64,000 bases of DNA from Glycine soja (GCF_004193775.1 NC_041019.1:15223020-15287019), one strand, 5' to 3'. Positions 13,492 through 25,476 are shown, numbered from the stretch's first letter. Made by a program: numbers and translations. The notes: generated by a model not told the origin, from the letters alone.

Positions 13492-14523
13492 TCACCAATC
13501 ATCGTTGTCACCCCAATTCCTCCGTTTTCTAATAACCATTTCCCAAATATCCTCACCACTTCTGTAATAGAATAAAAGTTCGTTTCCATGAACAAAATCA
13601 CCTTCAGCAAGAAACCAGTACCATGGCTCCGCAACATACTTGCTGTGAAAGCCAGGGCCAACTAGGACGACAGGCCATTGTAATGGAGGCCCGAACTTTC
13701 TTAAAACGGTCATATGGAAACCACAAGAAGGAAGGTGTATTGTTGCAATAGGTGGAAGCATCTAAATATAAAAAAAAAAACCTGAGTTAATTTTTTGGGT
13801 AAAGATTTGATCATGATGCAAAAGAGGTCAATATAGATTACCAGTGGTTCAGGATCACCAAGCAGGGCCTGAGTGAGTTCAATAGTCCAGACATGCATTC
13901 TAAATGCTGGTAGGGGTCTGCCACATGCCTATTGTTCGAGCGAAGGACTGAAATAAAGATCAAAATTCCATCTGTGTTCACAAGCCATAAAGTTGATAGT
14001 AACTGACTCGTAGATATTTAAGTGCTTCCTCAATTGTTTCAGGCCATCAACAAAGAACAATTTTCGTTGATATTGTATGAGGCGTATCTGGTATGAGGCT
14101 CCATCATAGTTAAACTGGGCGAATTCTGGATAACGTGACGCCACTGTGAATGGTAAAATGACGGTATTTCTATATAGTCATGGTCAGAAAATATGGTAAG
14201 CGCAGATGTTATGTATAAGAGCAAAGGAATGCATTGAAAAAACAATATGAATAAAAGAGTAGTCAAATATCACCTTCTCATTGTGAAATGCTGCAATAAA
14301 CTGTAATATGCAGGGTCGGGTCATTATGGGATCCCTCATCTACAATAAGATAGTCATGATTGTTGCAGTTACAGCAACCATTCAGCATGAAGAGAAGCAA
14401 TTATTGCAATTACAGCAAACATTCAGGGTGAAGAGAAGCAATTAATTGAAAACAAAAGCTAAGCAAATTAAAGTTTGCTAGACTACTTACCCTGCTTGAC
14501 GTTGTTGATGATGTTGAGCTCAT
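13492..14523 (-). pseudogene. B3-domain-like protein gene, copy A (broken)
   Basis: Exon 1 is 14523-14491 (33 nt, MSSTSSTTSSR) with donor GTAAGT, the same length as exon 1 of copy B. Exon 2 (about 14342-14275) reads RDPIMTRPCILQFIAAFHNEK. Exon 3 (about 14175-13843) has IEIPSFYHSQWRH, then, after a one-base frameshift near 14133, YPEFAQFNYDG, VDGLKQLRKHLNIYESV and FDLYFSPSLEQ. An in-frame TAG at 13929-13931 follows, then HVWTIELTQALLGDPEPL and a GT donor. The last exon (13761-13492) reads LPPIATIHLPS, WPVVLVGPGFH, WYWFLAEGDFVHGNELLFYY and IWEMVIRKRRNWGDNDDW. It has clear co-linearity with copy B. The copia element lies 51 bp upstream of this ATG. Confidence 0.65.
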
Positions 14524-14574
14524 CTTTGGGATGGTCAGAAACTAATGATTGTTTGGGGAAAAATGTAAGATAAC

Positions 14575-14907
14575 TGTTGGTTTTGTGGAGGAAATTATAA
14601 AAAAAACAGAGGAAAGAAGAGAGACAATGCGTATGCGGAGGAAATAGAATTATTCTATTCTAATTCAAATTGTTCTCAGCAGCGATACAATAAATAGCAA
14701 AAGATAAACTAATTAGATAACAAGATATTAGCAAAACAGAATATTAAAACTAACTTGCTCCTTAAAGATAGGAACCACTTATTGACTAGGCTAATCCATT
14801 AAAACTGCCTTACTTCTAAAATATAGGAAACCAACTTATTTACTAAATCCTATTTTAAAAACTAAAAAAATAAAATATTATGCAGTTACAAAAGTATATC
14901 TTCAACA
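14575..14907 (-). repeat. copia 3' LTR (relative to its coding strand)
   Basis: A 333-bp repeat nearly identical to 16820-17150. The purine-rich tract AAAAGCAAGGAGCAG on the minus strand at 14908-14922 fits a polypurine tract next to the 3' LTR. Confidence 0.95.
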
Positions 14908-16782
14908 CTGCTCCTTGCTTTTGGAACTGCAAACTCCAATTCTTTGCCTTAAGAGTTCAAGTTTGTTGATAGGTAGTGACTTTCTAAACATGTCAGCCAG
15001 TTGATCTTTAGACTTGTAGTAAATTAAGTTCACTTCTCCACTTTGTTGCATCTTTATCAAATAATAGACCTTGATGTTGAAATGTTTAGTCTTCCCATGA
15101 CATACAGGATTGTTTGCAATAGCAATGGCTACTTGATTGTCAACAAAAATTCCAGTTTTTCTCTTTTTAGAAAATAGAATGTTTGACCTTGTTGAAGTGA
15201 GATACATTAGACATCCAATCAAGCTCCCATAATATCCTTCATCAATGTTATCAACACCTTCTTTTTTGCTAAACTTCTCCTTTTGATTCATTGGTGTGCT
15301 AATAGATTTGCATTCCTCCATTTGAAACTTCTTCAAATTTTCTTTTGCATATTTCCTTTTTTTCATGTTTAGCATTCTTTCAAGATGACAATGATCAAGT
15401 CTCTTGTGCCAAAGTTTCGTGGGTGTGACTTGAGTGAAATAGGTTGTATGCTCCTCCTCTGCTGGATCAAATGAGAAACTTTTACCTTTCATTTTAACCC
15501 TTAGAACTTCCCGGCCAAAATTGTCATAGATAAAGCAATGTTGATGTTCAAAGGACACTTTAAATCCCTTTTTAATCAATTGACCTACACTTAGCAAGTT
15601 TTGGTCAATGTTAGGTACATAAAGAACATCTGATATTAATTTGATACCTAAACATGTTGAAATTGCAACAGTTCCTTTTCCTTTTACTGGAATATAGCCA
15701 CCATTCCCAATTCTGACCTTTGAGACATTAGTTGGCTTCAAATCCTTGAATAAAGTTTTATCATATGTCATGTGGTTCATACAACCACTATCAATCAACC
15801 AACTTTCACTTGATTCACTACTCAAGAAGCATGTGGCCACAAACAGTTGGTCCTCCTCTTCTTGATTAGCAATCTGAGCTCCCTCATCATGGTGATTTTT
15901 GTTGGGGCAGATCACCGCTTCATGTCCTATCTGGTTTCACTTGTTACATTTTGCATCTGGTCTCCTCCAACATCTGAAAGGTGCATGACCTTTTTTGCCA
16001 CAATGCTGACAAGGTGGATAATTTTTCTTTTTATCCTTACCTTTGTTTTGGTTATTTGCACTGTTTTCGCTGCTTGCTGGTTGATTCTTCTTGAAAAAAT
16101 CATTTTTGCTTTCATCAACTTCATAATGTTTGGTGGGCAAAGCACCTTCGACAACACGATCTTGCCTCATCAACCTTCGCTGCTTTTGAGCTTGCAGGGC
16201 ATGTAGCACTTCTGCCAATGTGATTTTCGACAGATCCTTTGTGTTCTCCAATGAAGCTATAAATGCTTCATACCTCTCTGGCACCGTTACCAAAATTTTC
16301 TCTACAATTCTCGAATCAGCAAAATCACTTCCCAACAACTTTATCTTGTTGGCAATACCCAATAATTTGTTTGAGTATTCTTTGATTGTATCTGACTCTT
16401 CCATCCTTTGAAGCTCAAATTCCCTCCTTAAATTTAGCACTTGCATGCTTCGTATTCTATCATCTCCAGCGTATTCCTCTTTCAGATAATCCCAAATTGC
16501 TTTGGGTGATTTAAGAGTCATGATTATGATGAATATCATTTGTGAAACACTAGTGAACAAACATGACCTCGCTTTTGCCTTCTTCATCTTTCTTTCCTTG
16601 TGATTTTTAATTTGGGCCATGGTGGGATTTTCAGGCAGTGGATATATTTCATAATCCTCTTCCACAGCATCCCACAAATCCAAAGACTCCATGTAGGATT
16701 GCATTTTCACTTCCCAAAGATCATAATTCTCTCCATCAAAGATTGGAAGAGTTATGTGGGAAAAACTTGCTTCACCTTCCAT
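14902..16782 (-). pseudogene. copia gag plus remnant pol: gag, zinc knuckles, protease, fused RT tail and RNase H
   Basis: The likely start is the ATG at 16782, reading MEGEASFSHI (an upstream ATG at 16818 overlaps the primer site). The first half is a UBN2/copia gag: IFDGENYDLWEVKMQSYM, YLKEEYAGDDR, LRREFELQRMEE. Then comes a zinc knuckle CQHCGKKGHAPFRC. An in-frame TGA at 15937-15939 falls inside a second knuckle (CNK-stop-NQIGHEAVIC), where the second Cys is expected. Downstream in the same frame are the protease motif WLIDSGC, a gag-pre-integrase block LWHKRLDHCHLERM, then directly YAKENLKKFQMEECKSISTPM-like RT tail, and RNase H remnants VDNQVAIAIANNP and KHFNIKVYYL. Integrase and the RT catalytic core are missing although the frame is kept open across the deletion. 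Confidence 0.92.
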
Positions 16783-16804
16783 GGTACAGGTCTCGTAAGA
16801 ATAA

Positions 16805-16817
16805 GGCTCTAATACCA
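16805..16817 (-). other. copia primer binding site
   Basis: On the minus strand the site reads TGGTATTAGAGCC. It starts three bases inside the 5' LTR end and differs at one base from the usual plant copia site complementary to initiator Met-tRNA. Confidence 0.88.
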
Positions 16818-16819
16818 AT

Positions 16820-17150
16820 TGTTGGTTTTGTGGAGGAAATTATAAAAAAACAGAGGAAAGAAGAGAGACAATGCGTATGCGGAGGAAATAGAATTATTCT
16901 ATTCTAATTCAAATTGTTCTCAGCAGCGATACAATAAATAGCAAAAGATAAACTAATTAGATAACAAGATATTAGCAAAACAGAATATTAAAAATAACTT
17001 GCTCCTTAAAGATAGAAATCACTTATTGACTAGACTAATCCATTAAAACTGTCTTACTCCTAAAATATAGGAAACCAACTTATTTACTAAATCCTATTTT
17101 AAAAACTAAAAAATAAAATATTATGCAGTTACAAAAGTATATCTTCAACA
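16820..17150 (-). repeat. copia 5' LTR (relative to its coding strand)
   Basis: A 331-bp LTR pairing with 14575-14907, directly followed on the right by the TSD copy ATAAC. Confidence 0.95.
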
Positions 17151-17193
17151 ATAACAGATTATAGCAATATGGTGAAACCTCTGCATCCTCTGC

Positions 17194-17200
17194 TATATAA
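17194..17200 (-). promoter_or_regulatory. candidate TATA box of B3-like copy A, separated from its ATG by the copia insertion
   Basis: The minus strand reads TTATATAG. If the copia element and one TSD copy are removed, this lies roughly 90 bases upstream of the ATG at 14523, a normal plant spacing. This is inference from spacing only. Confidence 0.4.
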
Positions 17201-17205
17201 GCTAA

Positions 17206-18279
17206 ACCTCAGGATGTTATAGGAAGGTGAAGGAACAAATTGAACGCATTAAATTACTACATTTTCCCAAAATTCCAATTAATGGAAGATTGGTTTGGTT
17301 GGCAACTGTCCAGTCTCAATCGTTGTTTCTGAAGAGTCAAAATTGCACGGGGGTTAGAATCATTCGTAGGCTAGACGACTGTGCAAGCAGATCAACAATT
17401 ATTCATTCATAGTAAATTATAATGGCCTAAATGCTTTAAATACCACACAACAACATGAGCAAACAATGCGGGCAGAGGTTTGTCATTTGGTATCCAATTT
17501 AATGAGAGGAAATCTAATAACTTATCAAAGGAAATGCATATCAGATATACCATATGTCATACTTCCAAATCAAAACAGAATAACATATGATTTAAAAATT
17601 CTCACATGACTTAAAGCAAAACAATTAAAACCAAACCAAGTTAATCTGACATTAACATTCAATGACCATGCAGGGGAAAAAAATGCACCAATATGGGTAA
17701 AAAACAGCATCCATAGTTATGGATAGTAATTGGAACAATCCTGCTAATAGAATTTACTAATAGACTTTAGCTGTCAACCACCTGTGGTTAGATTTTCCAT
17801 CAAACAAAACAAATATGAAACATAAATAACAGATTTACCCAAGAAATCCAATTAATGTGGTTAAACAATACTGGACTGAGCTCCTGTAAGAAATGCATCC
17901 TATGAGATAATTGGCTGAAAACAATTGTCAGCTAATGAAGGATAGGAACCTATGGACGAATGGAAAACAGAAGAATCAGATGAATTTGATAAAGAGGAAA
18001 AGCAACAAAGAAGTATAAAAAAAAGTAGCATTGGAAGGAAAAACCAATAATGAAATAAATGCAAATTCAGAAAATGTATGCAACAAAACCTGGAAAAACA
18101 TAGCTGATATAAAATATCTGATTAATAACTTGGCAAACTAACTAAAAGTTAACAATCAAAACTATCAGGAGAGTTAAACTCAGCAAAATACGTCATTAAT
18201 AACTTGGCAAATAAATTCACCAAAGGCAGACCAAAATGCATAAAAGATGAGCAAAATACCTCTGATTTAATTGTTGCTT
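17206..18279. other. no gene recognised
   Basis: AT-rich sequence upstream of B3-like copy A. Reading frames here show no family motifs. Confidence 0.55.
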
Positions 18280-18600
18280 CCATTCCACCGGCTGATTAAT
18301 AGCCAACTTAGAAGCTAGCAAAGAATTGCTAACTAAGGATGAATAGCATCCTGCAGCAGGCAGAAATAGAAGCATAAGTTGGATTTGCTGAAGAAGAAAA
18401 GCAACAAACTATATATGATACCCGACAATAAAATGTAGAATAATTAATAAAGTTAAATAAATGACAGAAACGATTTAATAAAGCTGATAAGAAAATGAAT
18501 AAGTCATAAAACATATTAGACATTAACCTCAACTGCATAACTTAAAAAACAACCCTTATACTTGTGATGAGAAAGGGCAAAAGACAGCCTCATGGACTAC
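18280..18600 (-). pseudogene. RPA70-like fragment, second copy, 5' part
   Basis: Nucleotide-level similarity to the RPA-like gene at 5100-5580. The exon at about 18366-18270 reads SLVSNSLLASKLAINQPV, against SSVSNSMMASKLTINQPV at 5193. Further right, a block around 18500-18595 matches the 5500-5590 region with indels. DNA at 18840-18925 also matches 7670-7750 (GGAATGACCGGGAAT motif), so this is a compressed copy of the whole 5-7.7-kb segment. It is too short and decayed to function. Confidence 0.75.
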
Positions 18601-19339
18601 CTGGATGACAAAAAATAAACAATTCCACCAAAAAACATACATATGCAACTAAACTTAGCAGGAAGGGAACAAAAGCAAAACCTCATATGGAGAACACAGA
18701 ATTGCATGTGTCAGCAGGAGGAAAACTAAACTGGAACTCAAGATACCTGCATGAAAAAGAAAGCAAGGAAATGAAGCAAGTAAAGCAGCATCCAACACTC
18801 AGCAATAAGCAAATGAAGCAAAAACAAAGAAAGAAGCTTTGGAGTAGTTGAGGGAATGACCGGGAATCCATAAAAAAGTTGAAACTTGCACCCAAGTGGA
18901 AATGTGCCAAAAAAACAACAAATTGAACAGGCGGCAGCACATGGACCATCGCCACAATAGTAACTTTCAATGCCCCGTATTTGATGAGACAATCACCAAG
19001 AAAACCATCGGCTACATGGTATAACATCAGACATAACAGAATTATTACAAAAGAATAACAGGTTGCCTATTTTCTGATTGTCCTGAACCGGTTAAATTAG
19101 GACCAACTCAACACCACAAAAAAACATCCATAAGCAACCAACAACGTACAAAAAAAACAATATTGTACGTTTTGCAAAAGGACAAATATTAATCATGAAA
19201 CAAAGCCAACATGCATGGAACAAAATGAAAACTCATAAGGCAGACCAACATCGACAAAAACCGACACACCAAATCAAAACAACACCCCAAAAAATCTACA
19301 TGCAAAACCAACCACAAAATGGAAGACTTTCAGAATTGG

Positions 19340-19770
19340 GCATTGAGACCCGCTTAGTTTTGACACGTCCTTCCGAGTGGAGTTCACAGCCTCCAGGTTT
19401 TGCTCAGTTATCATCAAGGGAAACATCCATTTCCAAGTCAGACGCAAAGACCATTTATGAGATAAACAACATTTGTGAAGTAATTATCTTATTTATGTTT
19501 ACCTGTTAATCGCTTCTTTGCCTGCCTCCTGCTGAATTTTACGCCTGTGATATTTCCTGCAGGAGTTTATTTGTCTAACTGTTGGTACAATCACAAATTC
19601 ACAACAATTGTTATGGACAATCATTCATGGTGTTATGTAGCTTGCATTCAGTGCCATAAGAAAACAAATGTCTATACAGAACCGTTTGTGTGCCCATGTG
19701 GCAAACATAATCATAACCAAGCAAACCAAGAAAGAAAAATTCAACACATGTCAGCAGTTCAAGCATGAGC
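19340..19770 (+). pseudogene. RPA70-like fragment, second copy, zinc-finger part, inverted
   Basis: The plus strand matches the minus strand at about 4650-4995. Exon 19340-19465 reads LGIETRLVLTRPSEWSS through DAKTIYEINNICE with donor GTAATT. The next exon starts after TTCCTGCAG near 19563 and carries SWCYVACIQCHKK and EPFVCPCGKHNH, the four-Cys zinc finger of the RPA70 C-terminal fold. It keeps the Glu and Trp codons that are stops in the 4.7-5.0-kb copy. However, an 8-base insertion near 19590 (a local duplication of an AATTCACA-like word) shifts the frame before the finger. Confidence 0.82.
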
Positions 19771-20900
19771 ACAATAGCCTTTTCCCTATACATCTCTTTG
19801 ATAAGACTTAGTATAGATATAGAGAGAATATAGATAGACATAGAATATAGAATACATAATATAGATATATTTTACCCTTTTTGTGATCTCCTTCACCCTG
19901 CCTAAATAACAACCAAAACATACACCAAATCAAATTAACAAAGATACAACCAAACATGCATAGACATTAGAAAACATTAAAGGCATTGCAATTATAGGTC
20001 AGTTCATGCTTCTCTGAAAGACTTACCTATTCGGAAATCTTCTTGACCATGCCTATAACACAACCAAAGCATACACCAAATGACATCAGGTAAGCTAGAA
20101 TTGGGAAAAAAAGGTAACAACTAAACATGCATAGATATTAGGAAACATTCGACGTCATTATTCGTCTGTCAAATACCAAACAACATCAAAGATATCAGTT
20201 ATTGTTATTGAAAAACCACAAACAAAGCCGAAAACATTTGTGAACAACAAATCAACAACCCCACCAAAAAACATGCATGTGTAACCAAACATGCATATTG
20301 AAACAACATTTCGTGTGAAACACACTGTGCATGCATGGAACAAAAGCTCAAGAGTGAAAACCAAAACAGCGAAAACAAACAACATTCCTTGTGAAACACA
20401 GCATGCATCGATGAAACAAAATCCCGACAGCAAAAACCAAAACCGATGAAACAAAAGCTCAATGGGAAAAACCAAAACGGGATAATAATAGCTATAAATA
20501 AAAATGGAAACTTTAAGTATTTAAGCATAAAGAAAACAAAACCCAGACCTGACATAGAAAACACAAAAAAGAAGAAAGGAAAGAAACGGAGGAAGCAAAA
20601 TGAAGAAGAAACAAAGGCAACGAAGAAGAAAGAAAGCAAAATGCAACGAAGAAGAAAGAAAGGAAACGGAGTTGGTGAAGAATGGACGGGCAATGCAGCA
20701 GCACATGACACCTATAAGAAATTTAAGAAAAAAAAACACATGCAACAATACGTGGAGCAACTAACAGAGCTGGAAGTATGATGCAGAAATGCCCAAAAAA
20801 TCAATAAATTGGACACATGTCAATAGCTGGAGCATGGACACAATAGCCTTTTTCATATACATCTCATTTATAAGACTTAGTATAGATATAGATAATTAAG
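19742..20900. repeat. two copies of a short terminal segment
   Basis: Sequence at about 19742-19825 recurs at about 20815-20895: ACACATGTCA, GCACAATAGCCTTT, ATACATCTC and AAGACTTAGTATAGATATAG in the same order and orientation. This marks a duplicated edge of the RPA-associated segment. Between them lies low-complexity GAAGAAGAAA-rich DNA (20550-20670) whose Lys/Glu-rich reading frame is not a credible gene. Confidence 0.65.
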
Positions 20901-22758
20901 TGAGTAAAATATATATTTTCATCCTAATAAAATATATTTTAAATTTCGGTCCCATTTTTTTTTTTTGTCAAGTCCATGGAAATCTGAAACATGTCACAGC
21001 TAATTCAACTCAGTGTTGTGCTCAGGTGGCTAACAACGAGACAACGTAGAATTGATGCATGGGCTACTAATACGAGGTGGCATGACACCTTTGTTTCTTG
21101 CATCAGGGGAAGCAGATTCCTTGAGCAGCTTGGGAAAGGTCAATATGAATTAGGGATTTTTGTTCGATTTGACGGACTTTTGTTAAAGAAATTAGATCTA
21201 ATTTTAACGACAAGTTTAGATATGTTCTGGGTCATCTCAATCCAGTCTAATAGCATAAATATTTTTTTGAAAAAGTATAACTTTTAAATAATTATTTATT
21301 AATAATATAACTTATTGACTTAATAAATAATGTTTTCTCTTACATGAAATTATATTTAAATTGATATTATTTATCTTAAAATATATATTAAATATATCTT
21401 AATTGTAATTATATACATTTTTAATTCTACAATTTTACTGTAAGCAATCTTTAGATTAATATCCAATATCAAAAAATTAGGTTTATTAAATCTTGTCTCA
21501 TATTTGTCGAGCATCAGGTCAAATTCATGTTCACAAAATTGACATAAACAAAATTATAGACAGAATAGGAATACAAACAAACTCGTTCTAACCCATCCCA
21601 CAAAACCCCCTAACAATATACCCTACCACCTCTAGTCAGATGGCATGACACTGAGTTGAAGTAACTGTAATATGCGTCATATTTAAAGACTAAAACGGTA
21701 AAAACATGGTAAAAAATAATGGAGTAAAACCAAATTTTGACTATTTTGATGGAAAAAAATATATTTTATTTTAATTAAATTTTATCATAAATAAATATTT
21801 TTAATATATGTTTTATTATAATTTAATTTTTAATAAATAAATGTATTTCAATATCTAAATTTATAATGAATAATTTGAATTTTAATATAATATTGTTTTA
21901 ATTATAGATTATTTTATTTCAAAAGTTATTGAAGTTCAATTTAGAAATAGAATATATATATAGAGAGAGAGATCGAAAGACAAACACAATTAACAAGATG
22001 AAATATACAATGATTACAAAAAAAAAAGATAAATATAGAAATAAACATAAAAAAGGAAATAGTTTGAGACAATTGAAAGGTAGCTTTTTTTTGCATAATT
22101 ACAAATTAAGGTATTGAGAATGTCTAGTCTAACTAATAGAGTTGGAAAAGTCTCCAAAAGGTGAAATATTTTTGTTTAATGGCAATGATTTGTGAAATGA
22201 ACATTAAAATCAGTGAAGAGAAAAAAAATATTGAAAATATCTAATTAAGAAAGTTAGAATTTAGAAAAGTCTCCAAATGATGTATTATGATCCACAACAT
22301 TGAATTAGATAAGTGGAAAAAGCAAATTCAGAAATCTAGATTGAAGACGAAAGAAAAAAAAATGAATTTTTGTTTCCAAAAGTTAACTTTTATCTTTTTT
22401 ATTCCCTTTATTTTCTGAACAACCAAAAGAAACCATTATTATGAGTTTTTTTTTTTTTTTTTTGTGAGGTAAACCATTATTATGGTTAGTAAATGGTATT
22501 CTCCACTCGTTCTCTTTAAACAGAAAACGACAATTGAGAGAATGTGGCTGAGTTTGAACTTTTTTTTGGTGCAAGGTATTCTTAGTGATTAATCCCTTTA
22601 AGAGGCAGAGACCCTGAAGTGAGTGTAACATCTTGTTAAGAACCAAACTTGGATTAACATACTTAGAAACCTAACTATCTAAATGGACAATTGCACCGGC
22701 AGAGTTTGATTTGATCAAGGTTTTCAAAAAATGAAAGTTTATCTTATACAAGAAGCTG

Positions 22759-22778
22759 CCTCTCTCTCTCTCTCTCTT
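22759..22778. repeat. (CT)n microsatellite
   Basis: About nine CT units. Confidence 0.9.
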
Positions 22779-22976
22779 CCTTGTGAAATCCATACAAAAG
22801 AAGAAAAGGGGTTGGGTCAGGAACCACGATAATAATCTCTTTTCAAAATCTATGTGAAAGCAAATTTAAGCTAGTTGGTGAGACATAGTCATTCACCTTT
22901 TCTATGTCTTGTGTTTTCGTTGTTTTATGTTTAGTTTCTATCCACCGTTATTTTTTTTTTTTATACATTGCACTGT

Positions 22977-22980
<4 letters not shown>

Positions 22981-23060
<80 letters not shown>
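22981..23060. repeat. (AT)40 microsatellite
   Basis: Eighty bases of uninterrupted alternating AT, able to extrude a cruciform. Confidence 0.98.
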
Positions 23061-23063
<3 letters not shown>

Positions 23064-23358
23064 CATGTAGGTAAGATCTTTGAAGTATTTTTTTCATCAT
23101 AGAAGTTTTAGGTGAATTGGATATCATAACTCAAAGTTTAATAAATTTTTACAGAAGTACTTATAAATCGTTGTTTACTTATTAACAAAGTCCTCACGTC
23201 CATAACAAAATGCATGAGCATGAGATATGAGTATCAATCTTTATTGGTAAGATTTTTAAAGTTATTATACTTAAAGTCAATCAACTTATAAATGATAATT
23301 TATTATTAGATGTTAATATTTTACACTATTATTATATTTTTTTTTTTTGAAAAAAAAC

Positions 23359-23360
<2 letters not shown>

Positions 23361-23410
<50 letters not shown>
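23361..23410. repeat. (TTA)n microsatellite
   Basis: About 16 TTA/ATT units without interruption. Confidence 0.97.
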
Positions 23411-24064
23411 ATTTTGTGGCGGCCAGACTTTCTTCTGGTCTGTTATTCTTTTCTTGTTGGGGAAGTTAGGCGAACAAGTTTATGCTCCTACTCAATTTAA
23501 TCTCATGTCTGTTATAAGCACACATCCTACAGTTTTTCATGTGTGGTTATTTCAAACTTTTGATACAACTTTTAGATCACTTTATCATTTTTTTTATTGG
23601 AATAGACATGAACACCTGTAAGGTTTATTTGCTTTAAATTTGCGTCACAAAGTGTGGTAATTCATTTTCTTCTCATTATAATTATCACTTCTTCATGTGC
23701 TCCTTGTGAAATTTGAACCTACAACACAGTAGCATGTGTGAATATTTTGCAATGTATAGAATAAAAAATCTTCTATACTTATCATTTTAAAAAATAATTC
23801 GACGTGTAGACAGTGGTGGAGCCATGGCTATCCCAAAGTTTTTTAAAAACATTTGTACTGGTTAAGATAAATGTGGTTGGTTGCCCAAAATTATTTTGCA
23901 AATGTGAAATTTTATATTGTTACGTTTTCAGGTCCAATTTGAATTAGCTTCTAATTTATAGGAGTTCGGAATTTGAGATATTATTTGATTTCTAACTTAA
24001 AAGAAAATTAATTCGTCGTTATAATTTTTTTTTCATACAAACATTTAATAAGAATATATTATGT

Positions 24065-24389
24065 TAGAGTTGGCAAAATTGGTTCAATTTGATGGACCAG
24101 GTTTAGTCCGAGTTGTGATCTTTAATTTGAGGCCTGAAAACAATTGAGCCAATTTAGCCTGATTCGATGGGACAAATAGGTTAGCAAGACTTAAGACTTA
24201 TGAAATGTATAATTGAAAATTATCAAACTTATTTTGCTCAATATTTTTTCTTACAAAATACATATATGTTCACACACACACAAAAAAAAGAAGATTAATT
24301 TAGCCCGACCTAACAGGCTAGACAAGTTAAATTGGGCTAGCAAAATTGTGGTCGAACAAAAATCTGGCCAGCTCATTTTGCCAGCTCAA
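24065..24389. mobile_element. hAT-like MITE remnant
   Basis: The left end TAGAGTTGGCAAAAT pairs with the right end, whose complement is TTGAGCTGGCAAAAT, leaving a 325-bp non-coding body. TAGRGNTGGCAAA-type ends are typical of hAT non-autonomous elements. I do not see a clear 8-bp target duplication; the right flank is a T run. Confidence 0.5.
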
Positions 24390-25476
24390 TTTTTTTTTTC
24401 GGCCATATCATATCATTGAATGTAATGAAATAACAATATACATTGATTGATAGTACATATAAATTAAATCTTACAGGAAAGAACATATAAGCTTACAAGT
24501 TTTCATGGAAAAGTTAAATGAGAGCTTATGATAAAAATGAGATAAATAGGTTAATTTTGATTATGTTTGACAAAACTTGGTGGAAGTTAAATGTTAGTTA
24601 AAACTTAAAAAGTTATCTCATTAAATTATAAGTATTTGATAAAATTATTTGTTGAAAAAGTTAAAAAAATATAAAATTACGTAAAAGATAAAAATAATAA
24701 AAAATTTACCCTAAATAAAAAAGATTAAAAAGGAAATCGAATAAATATTTAAGGACTAAAAAAAATATATAAAAAATTGGAAGCTAGCATTTTAAAAAAA
24801 TACTATTTTAAGTAAAATCTAAAAAAAACGTTAAAAGCTAATAAAAAAATTTGTATTACCAAACAATTAAATAAATTTTTCAGTTAAAAAAAATTAAAAA
24901 CTACCCGGCATATCTTGCAAAAACATTCTTTAACCTACCTAAGAAATTTTATTCATTTTATTTCTTCTATAATTACTTGTTGAAAGTTTATCTAAACTTA
25001 TTTTTGTTGCTTTGAACTTTCATTGATCTTATAGTTTGACTATCCCAATAAATATTTTCAGACCCTGCCCTGCATGCAGTATGGCAATTATCTTGCTCTT
25101 CATGTATGACGATTCTTAATCACTCTTTGACACATAAACACGGCATTCATTTCTTGTTTGGTGTGACAGAAAGTTACTTCAAACGAAAATGCTTATCTCA
25201 TTTTCTTTAAATCCTATTTTTTCACAAGGGTTGATTTATGATTTATCATGTGTCTGTCCAATAAAAATTGAAGACAATAACTAGATGAGAAAGCATGTTG
25301 AACATACTACTTAAAGTCAATACAATTTATTGCTCATGTTGTTCCATTTGTCCCCCTCCTTGACCTTGATAGAATAGACGAACTTTCCCCTTGTGGTCAT
25401 CATTGTTTTGTCATTATAAGCTACCAATACGTGTTTGTTGTATATAAATTTTTTATTCATCATAACTTACCAAATA
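24390..25476. other. no gene recognised; upstream region of the MAKR-like gene
   Basis: AT-rich to about 24950, then a more balanced sequence leading to the gene start. A TATA-like GTATATAAAT lies at about 25438-25447, which is too close to the ATG to be an obvious core promoter. Confidence 0.4.

Larger units (their letters stand above)
14575..17150 (-). mobile_element. Ty1/copia LTR retrotransposon, complete ends, internally deleted, with TSD
   Basis: Two LTRs (14575-14907 and 16820-17150) begin TGTTGG and end TTCAACA on the plus strand, and are TG...CA in either orientation. The 5-bp target duplication ATAAC is present at 14570-14574 and 17151-17155. Coding is on the minus strand, so the 5' LTR is at the right. 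The LTRs differ at about six substitutions and two one-base indels by eye, which implies a fairly young insertion. Only about 1.9 kb of internal sequence remains, because integrase and most of reverse transcriptase are deleted. It is therefore a non-autonomous element that would need proteins from a relative. Confidence 0.96.
20906..24064. other. no gene recognised; AT-rich with microsatellites
   Basis: Strong A/T bias at 21270-21920, several homopolymer runs, and three microsatellites listed separately. No coding families seen on either strand. Confidence 0.6.

Noticed and set aside
14575..17150. A full autonomous copia element
   Set aside because: No integrase catalytic domain and no RT active-site region are present between protease and RNase H remnants.
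20205..20781. Overlapping Phe/Leu-rich and Lys/Glu-rich frames
   Set aside because: They are the two strands of GAAGAAGAAA low-complexity DNA, with no domain or splice support.
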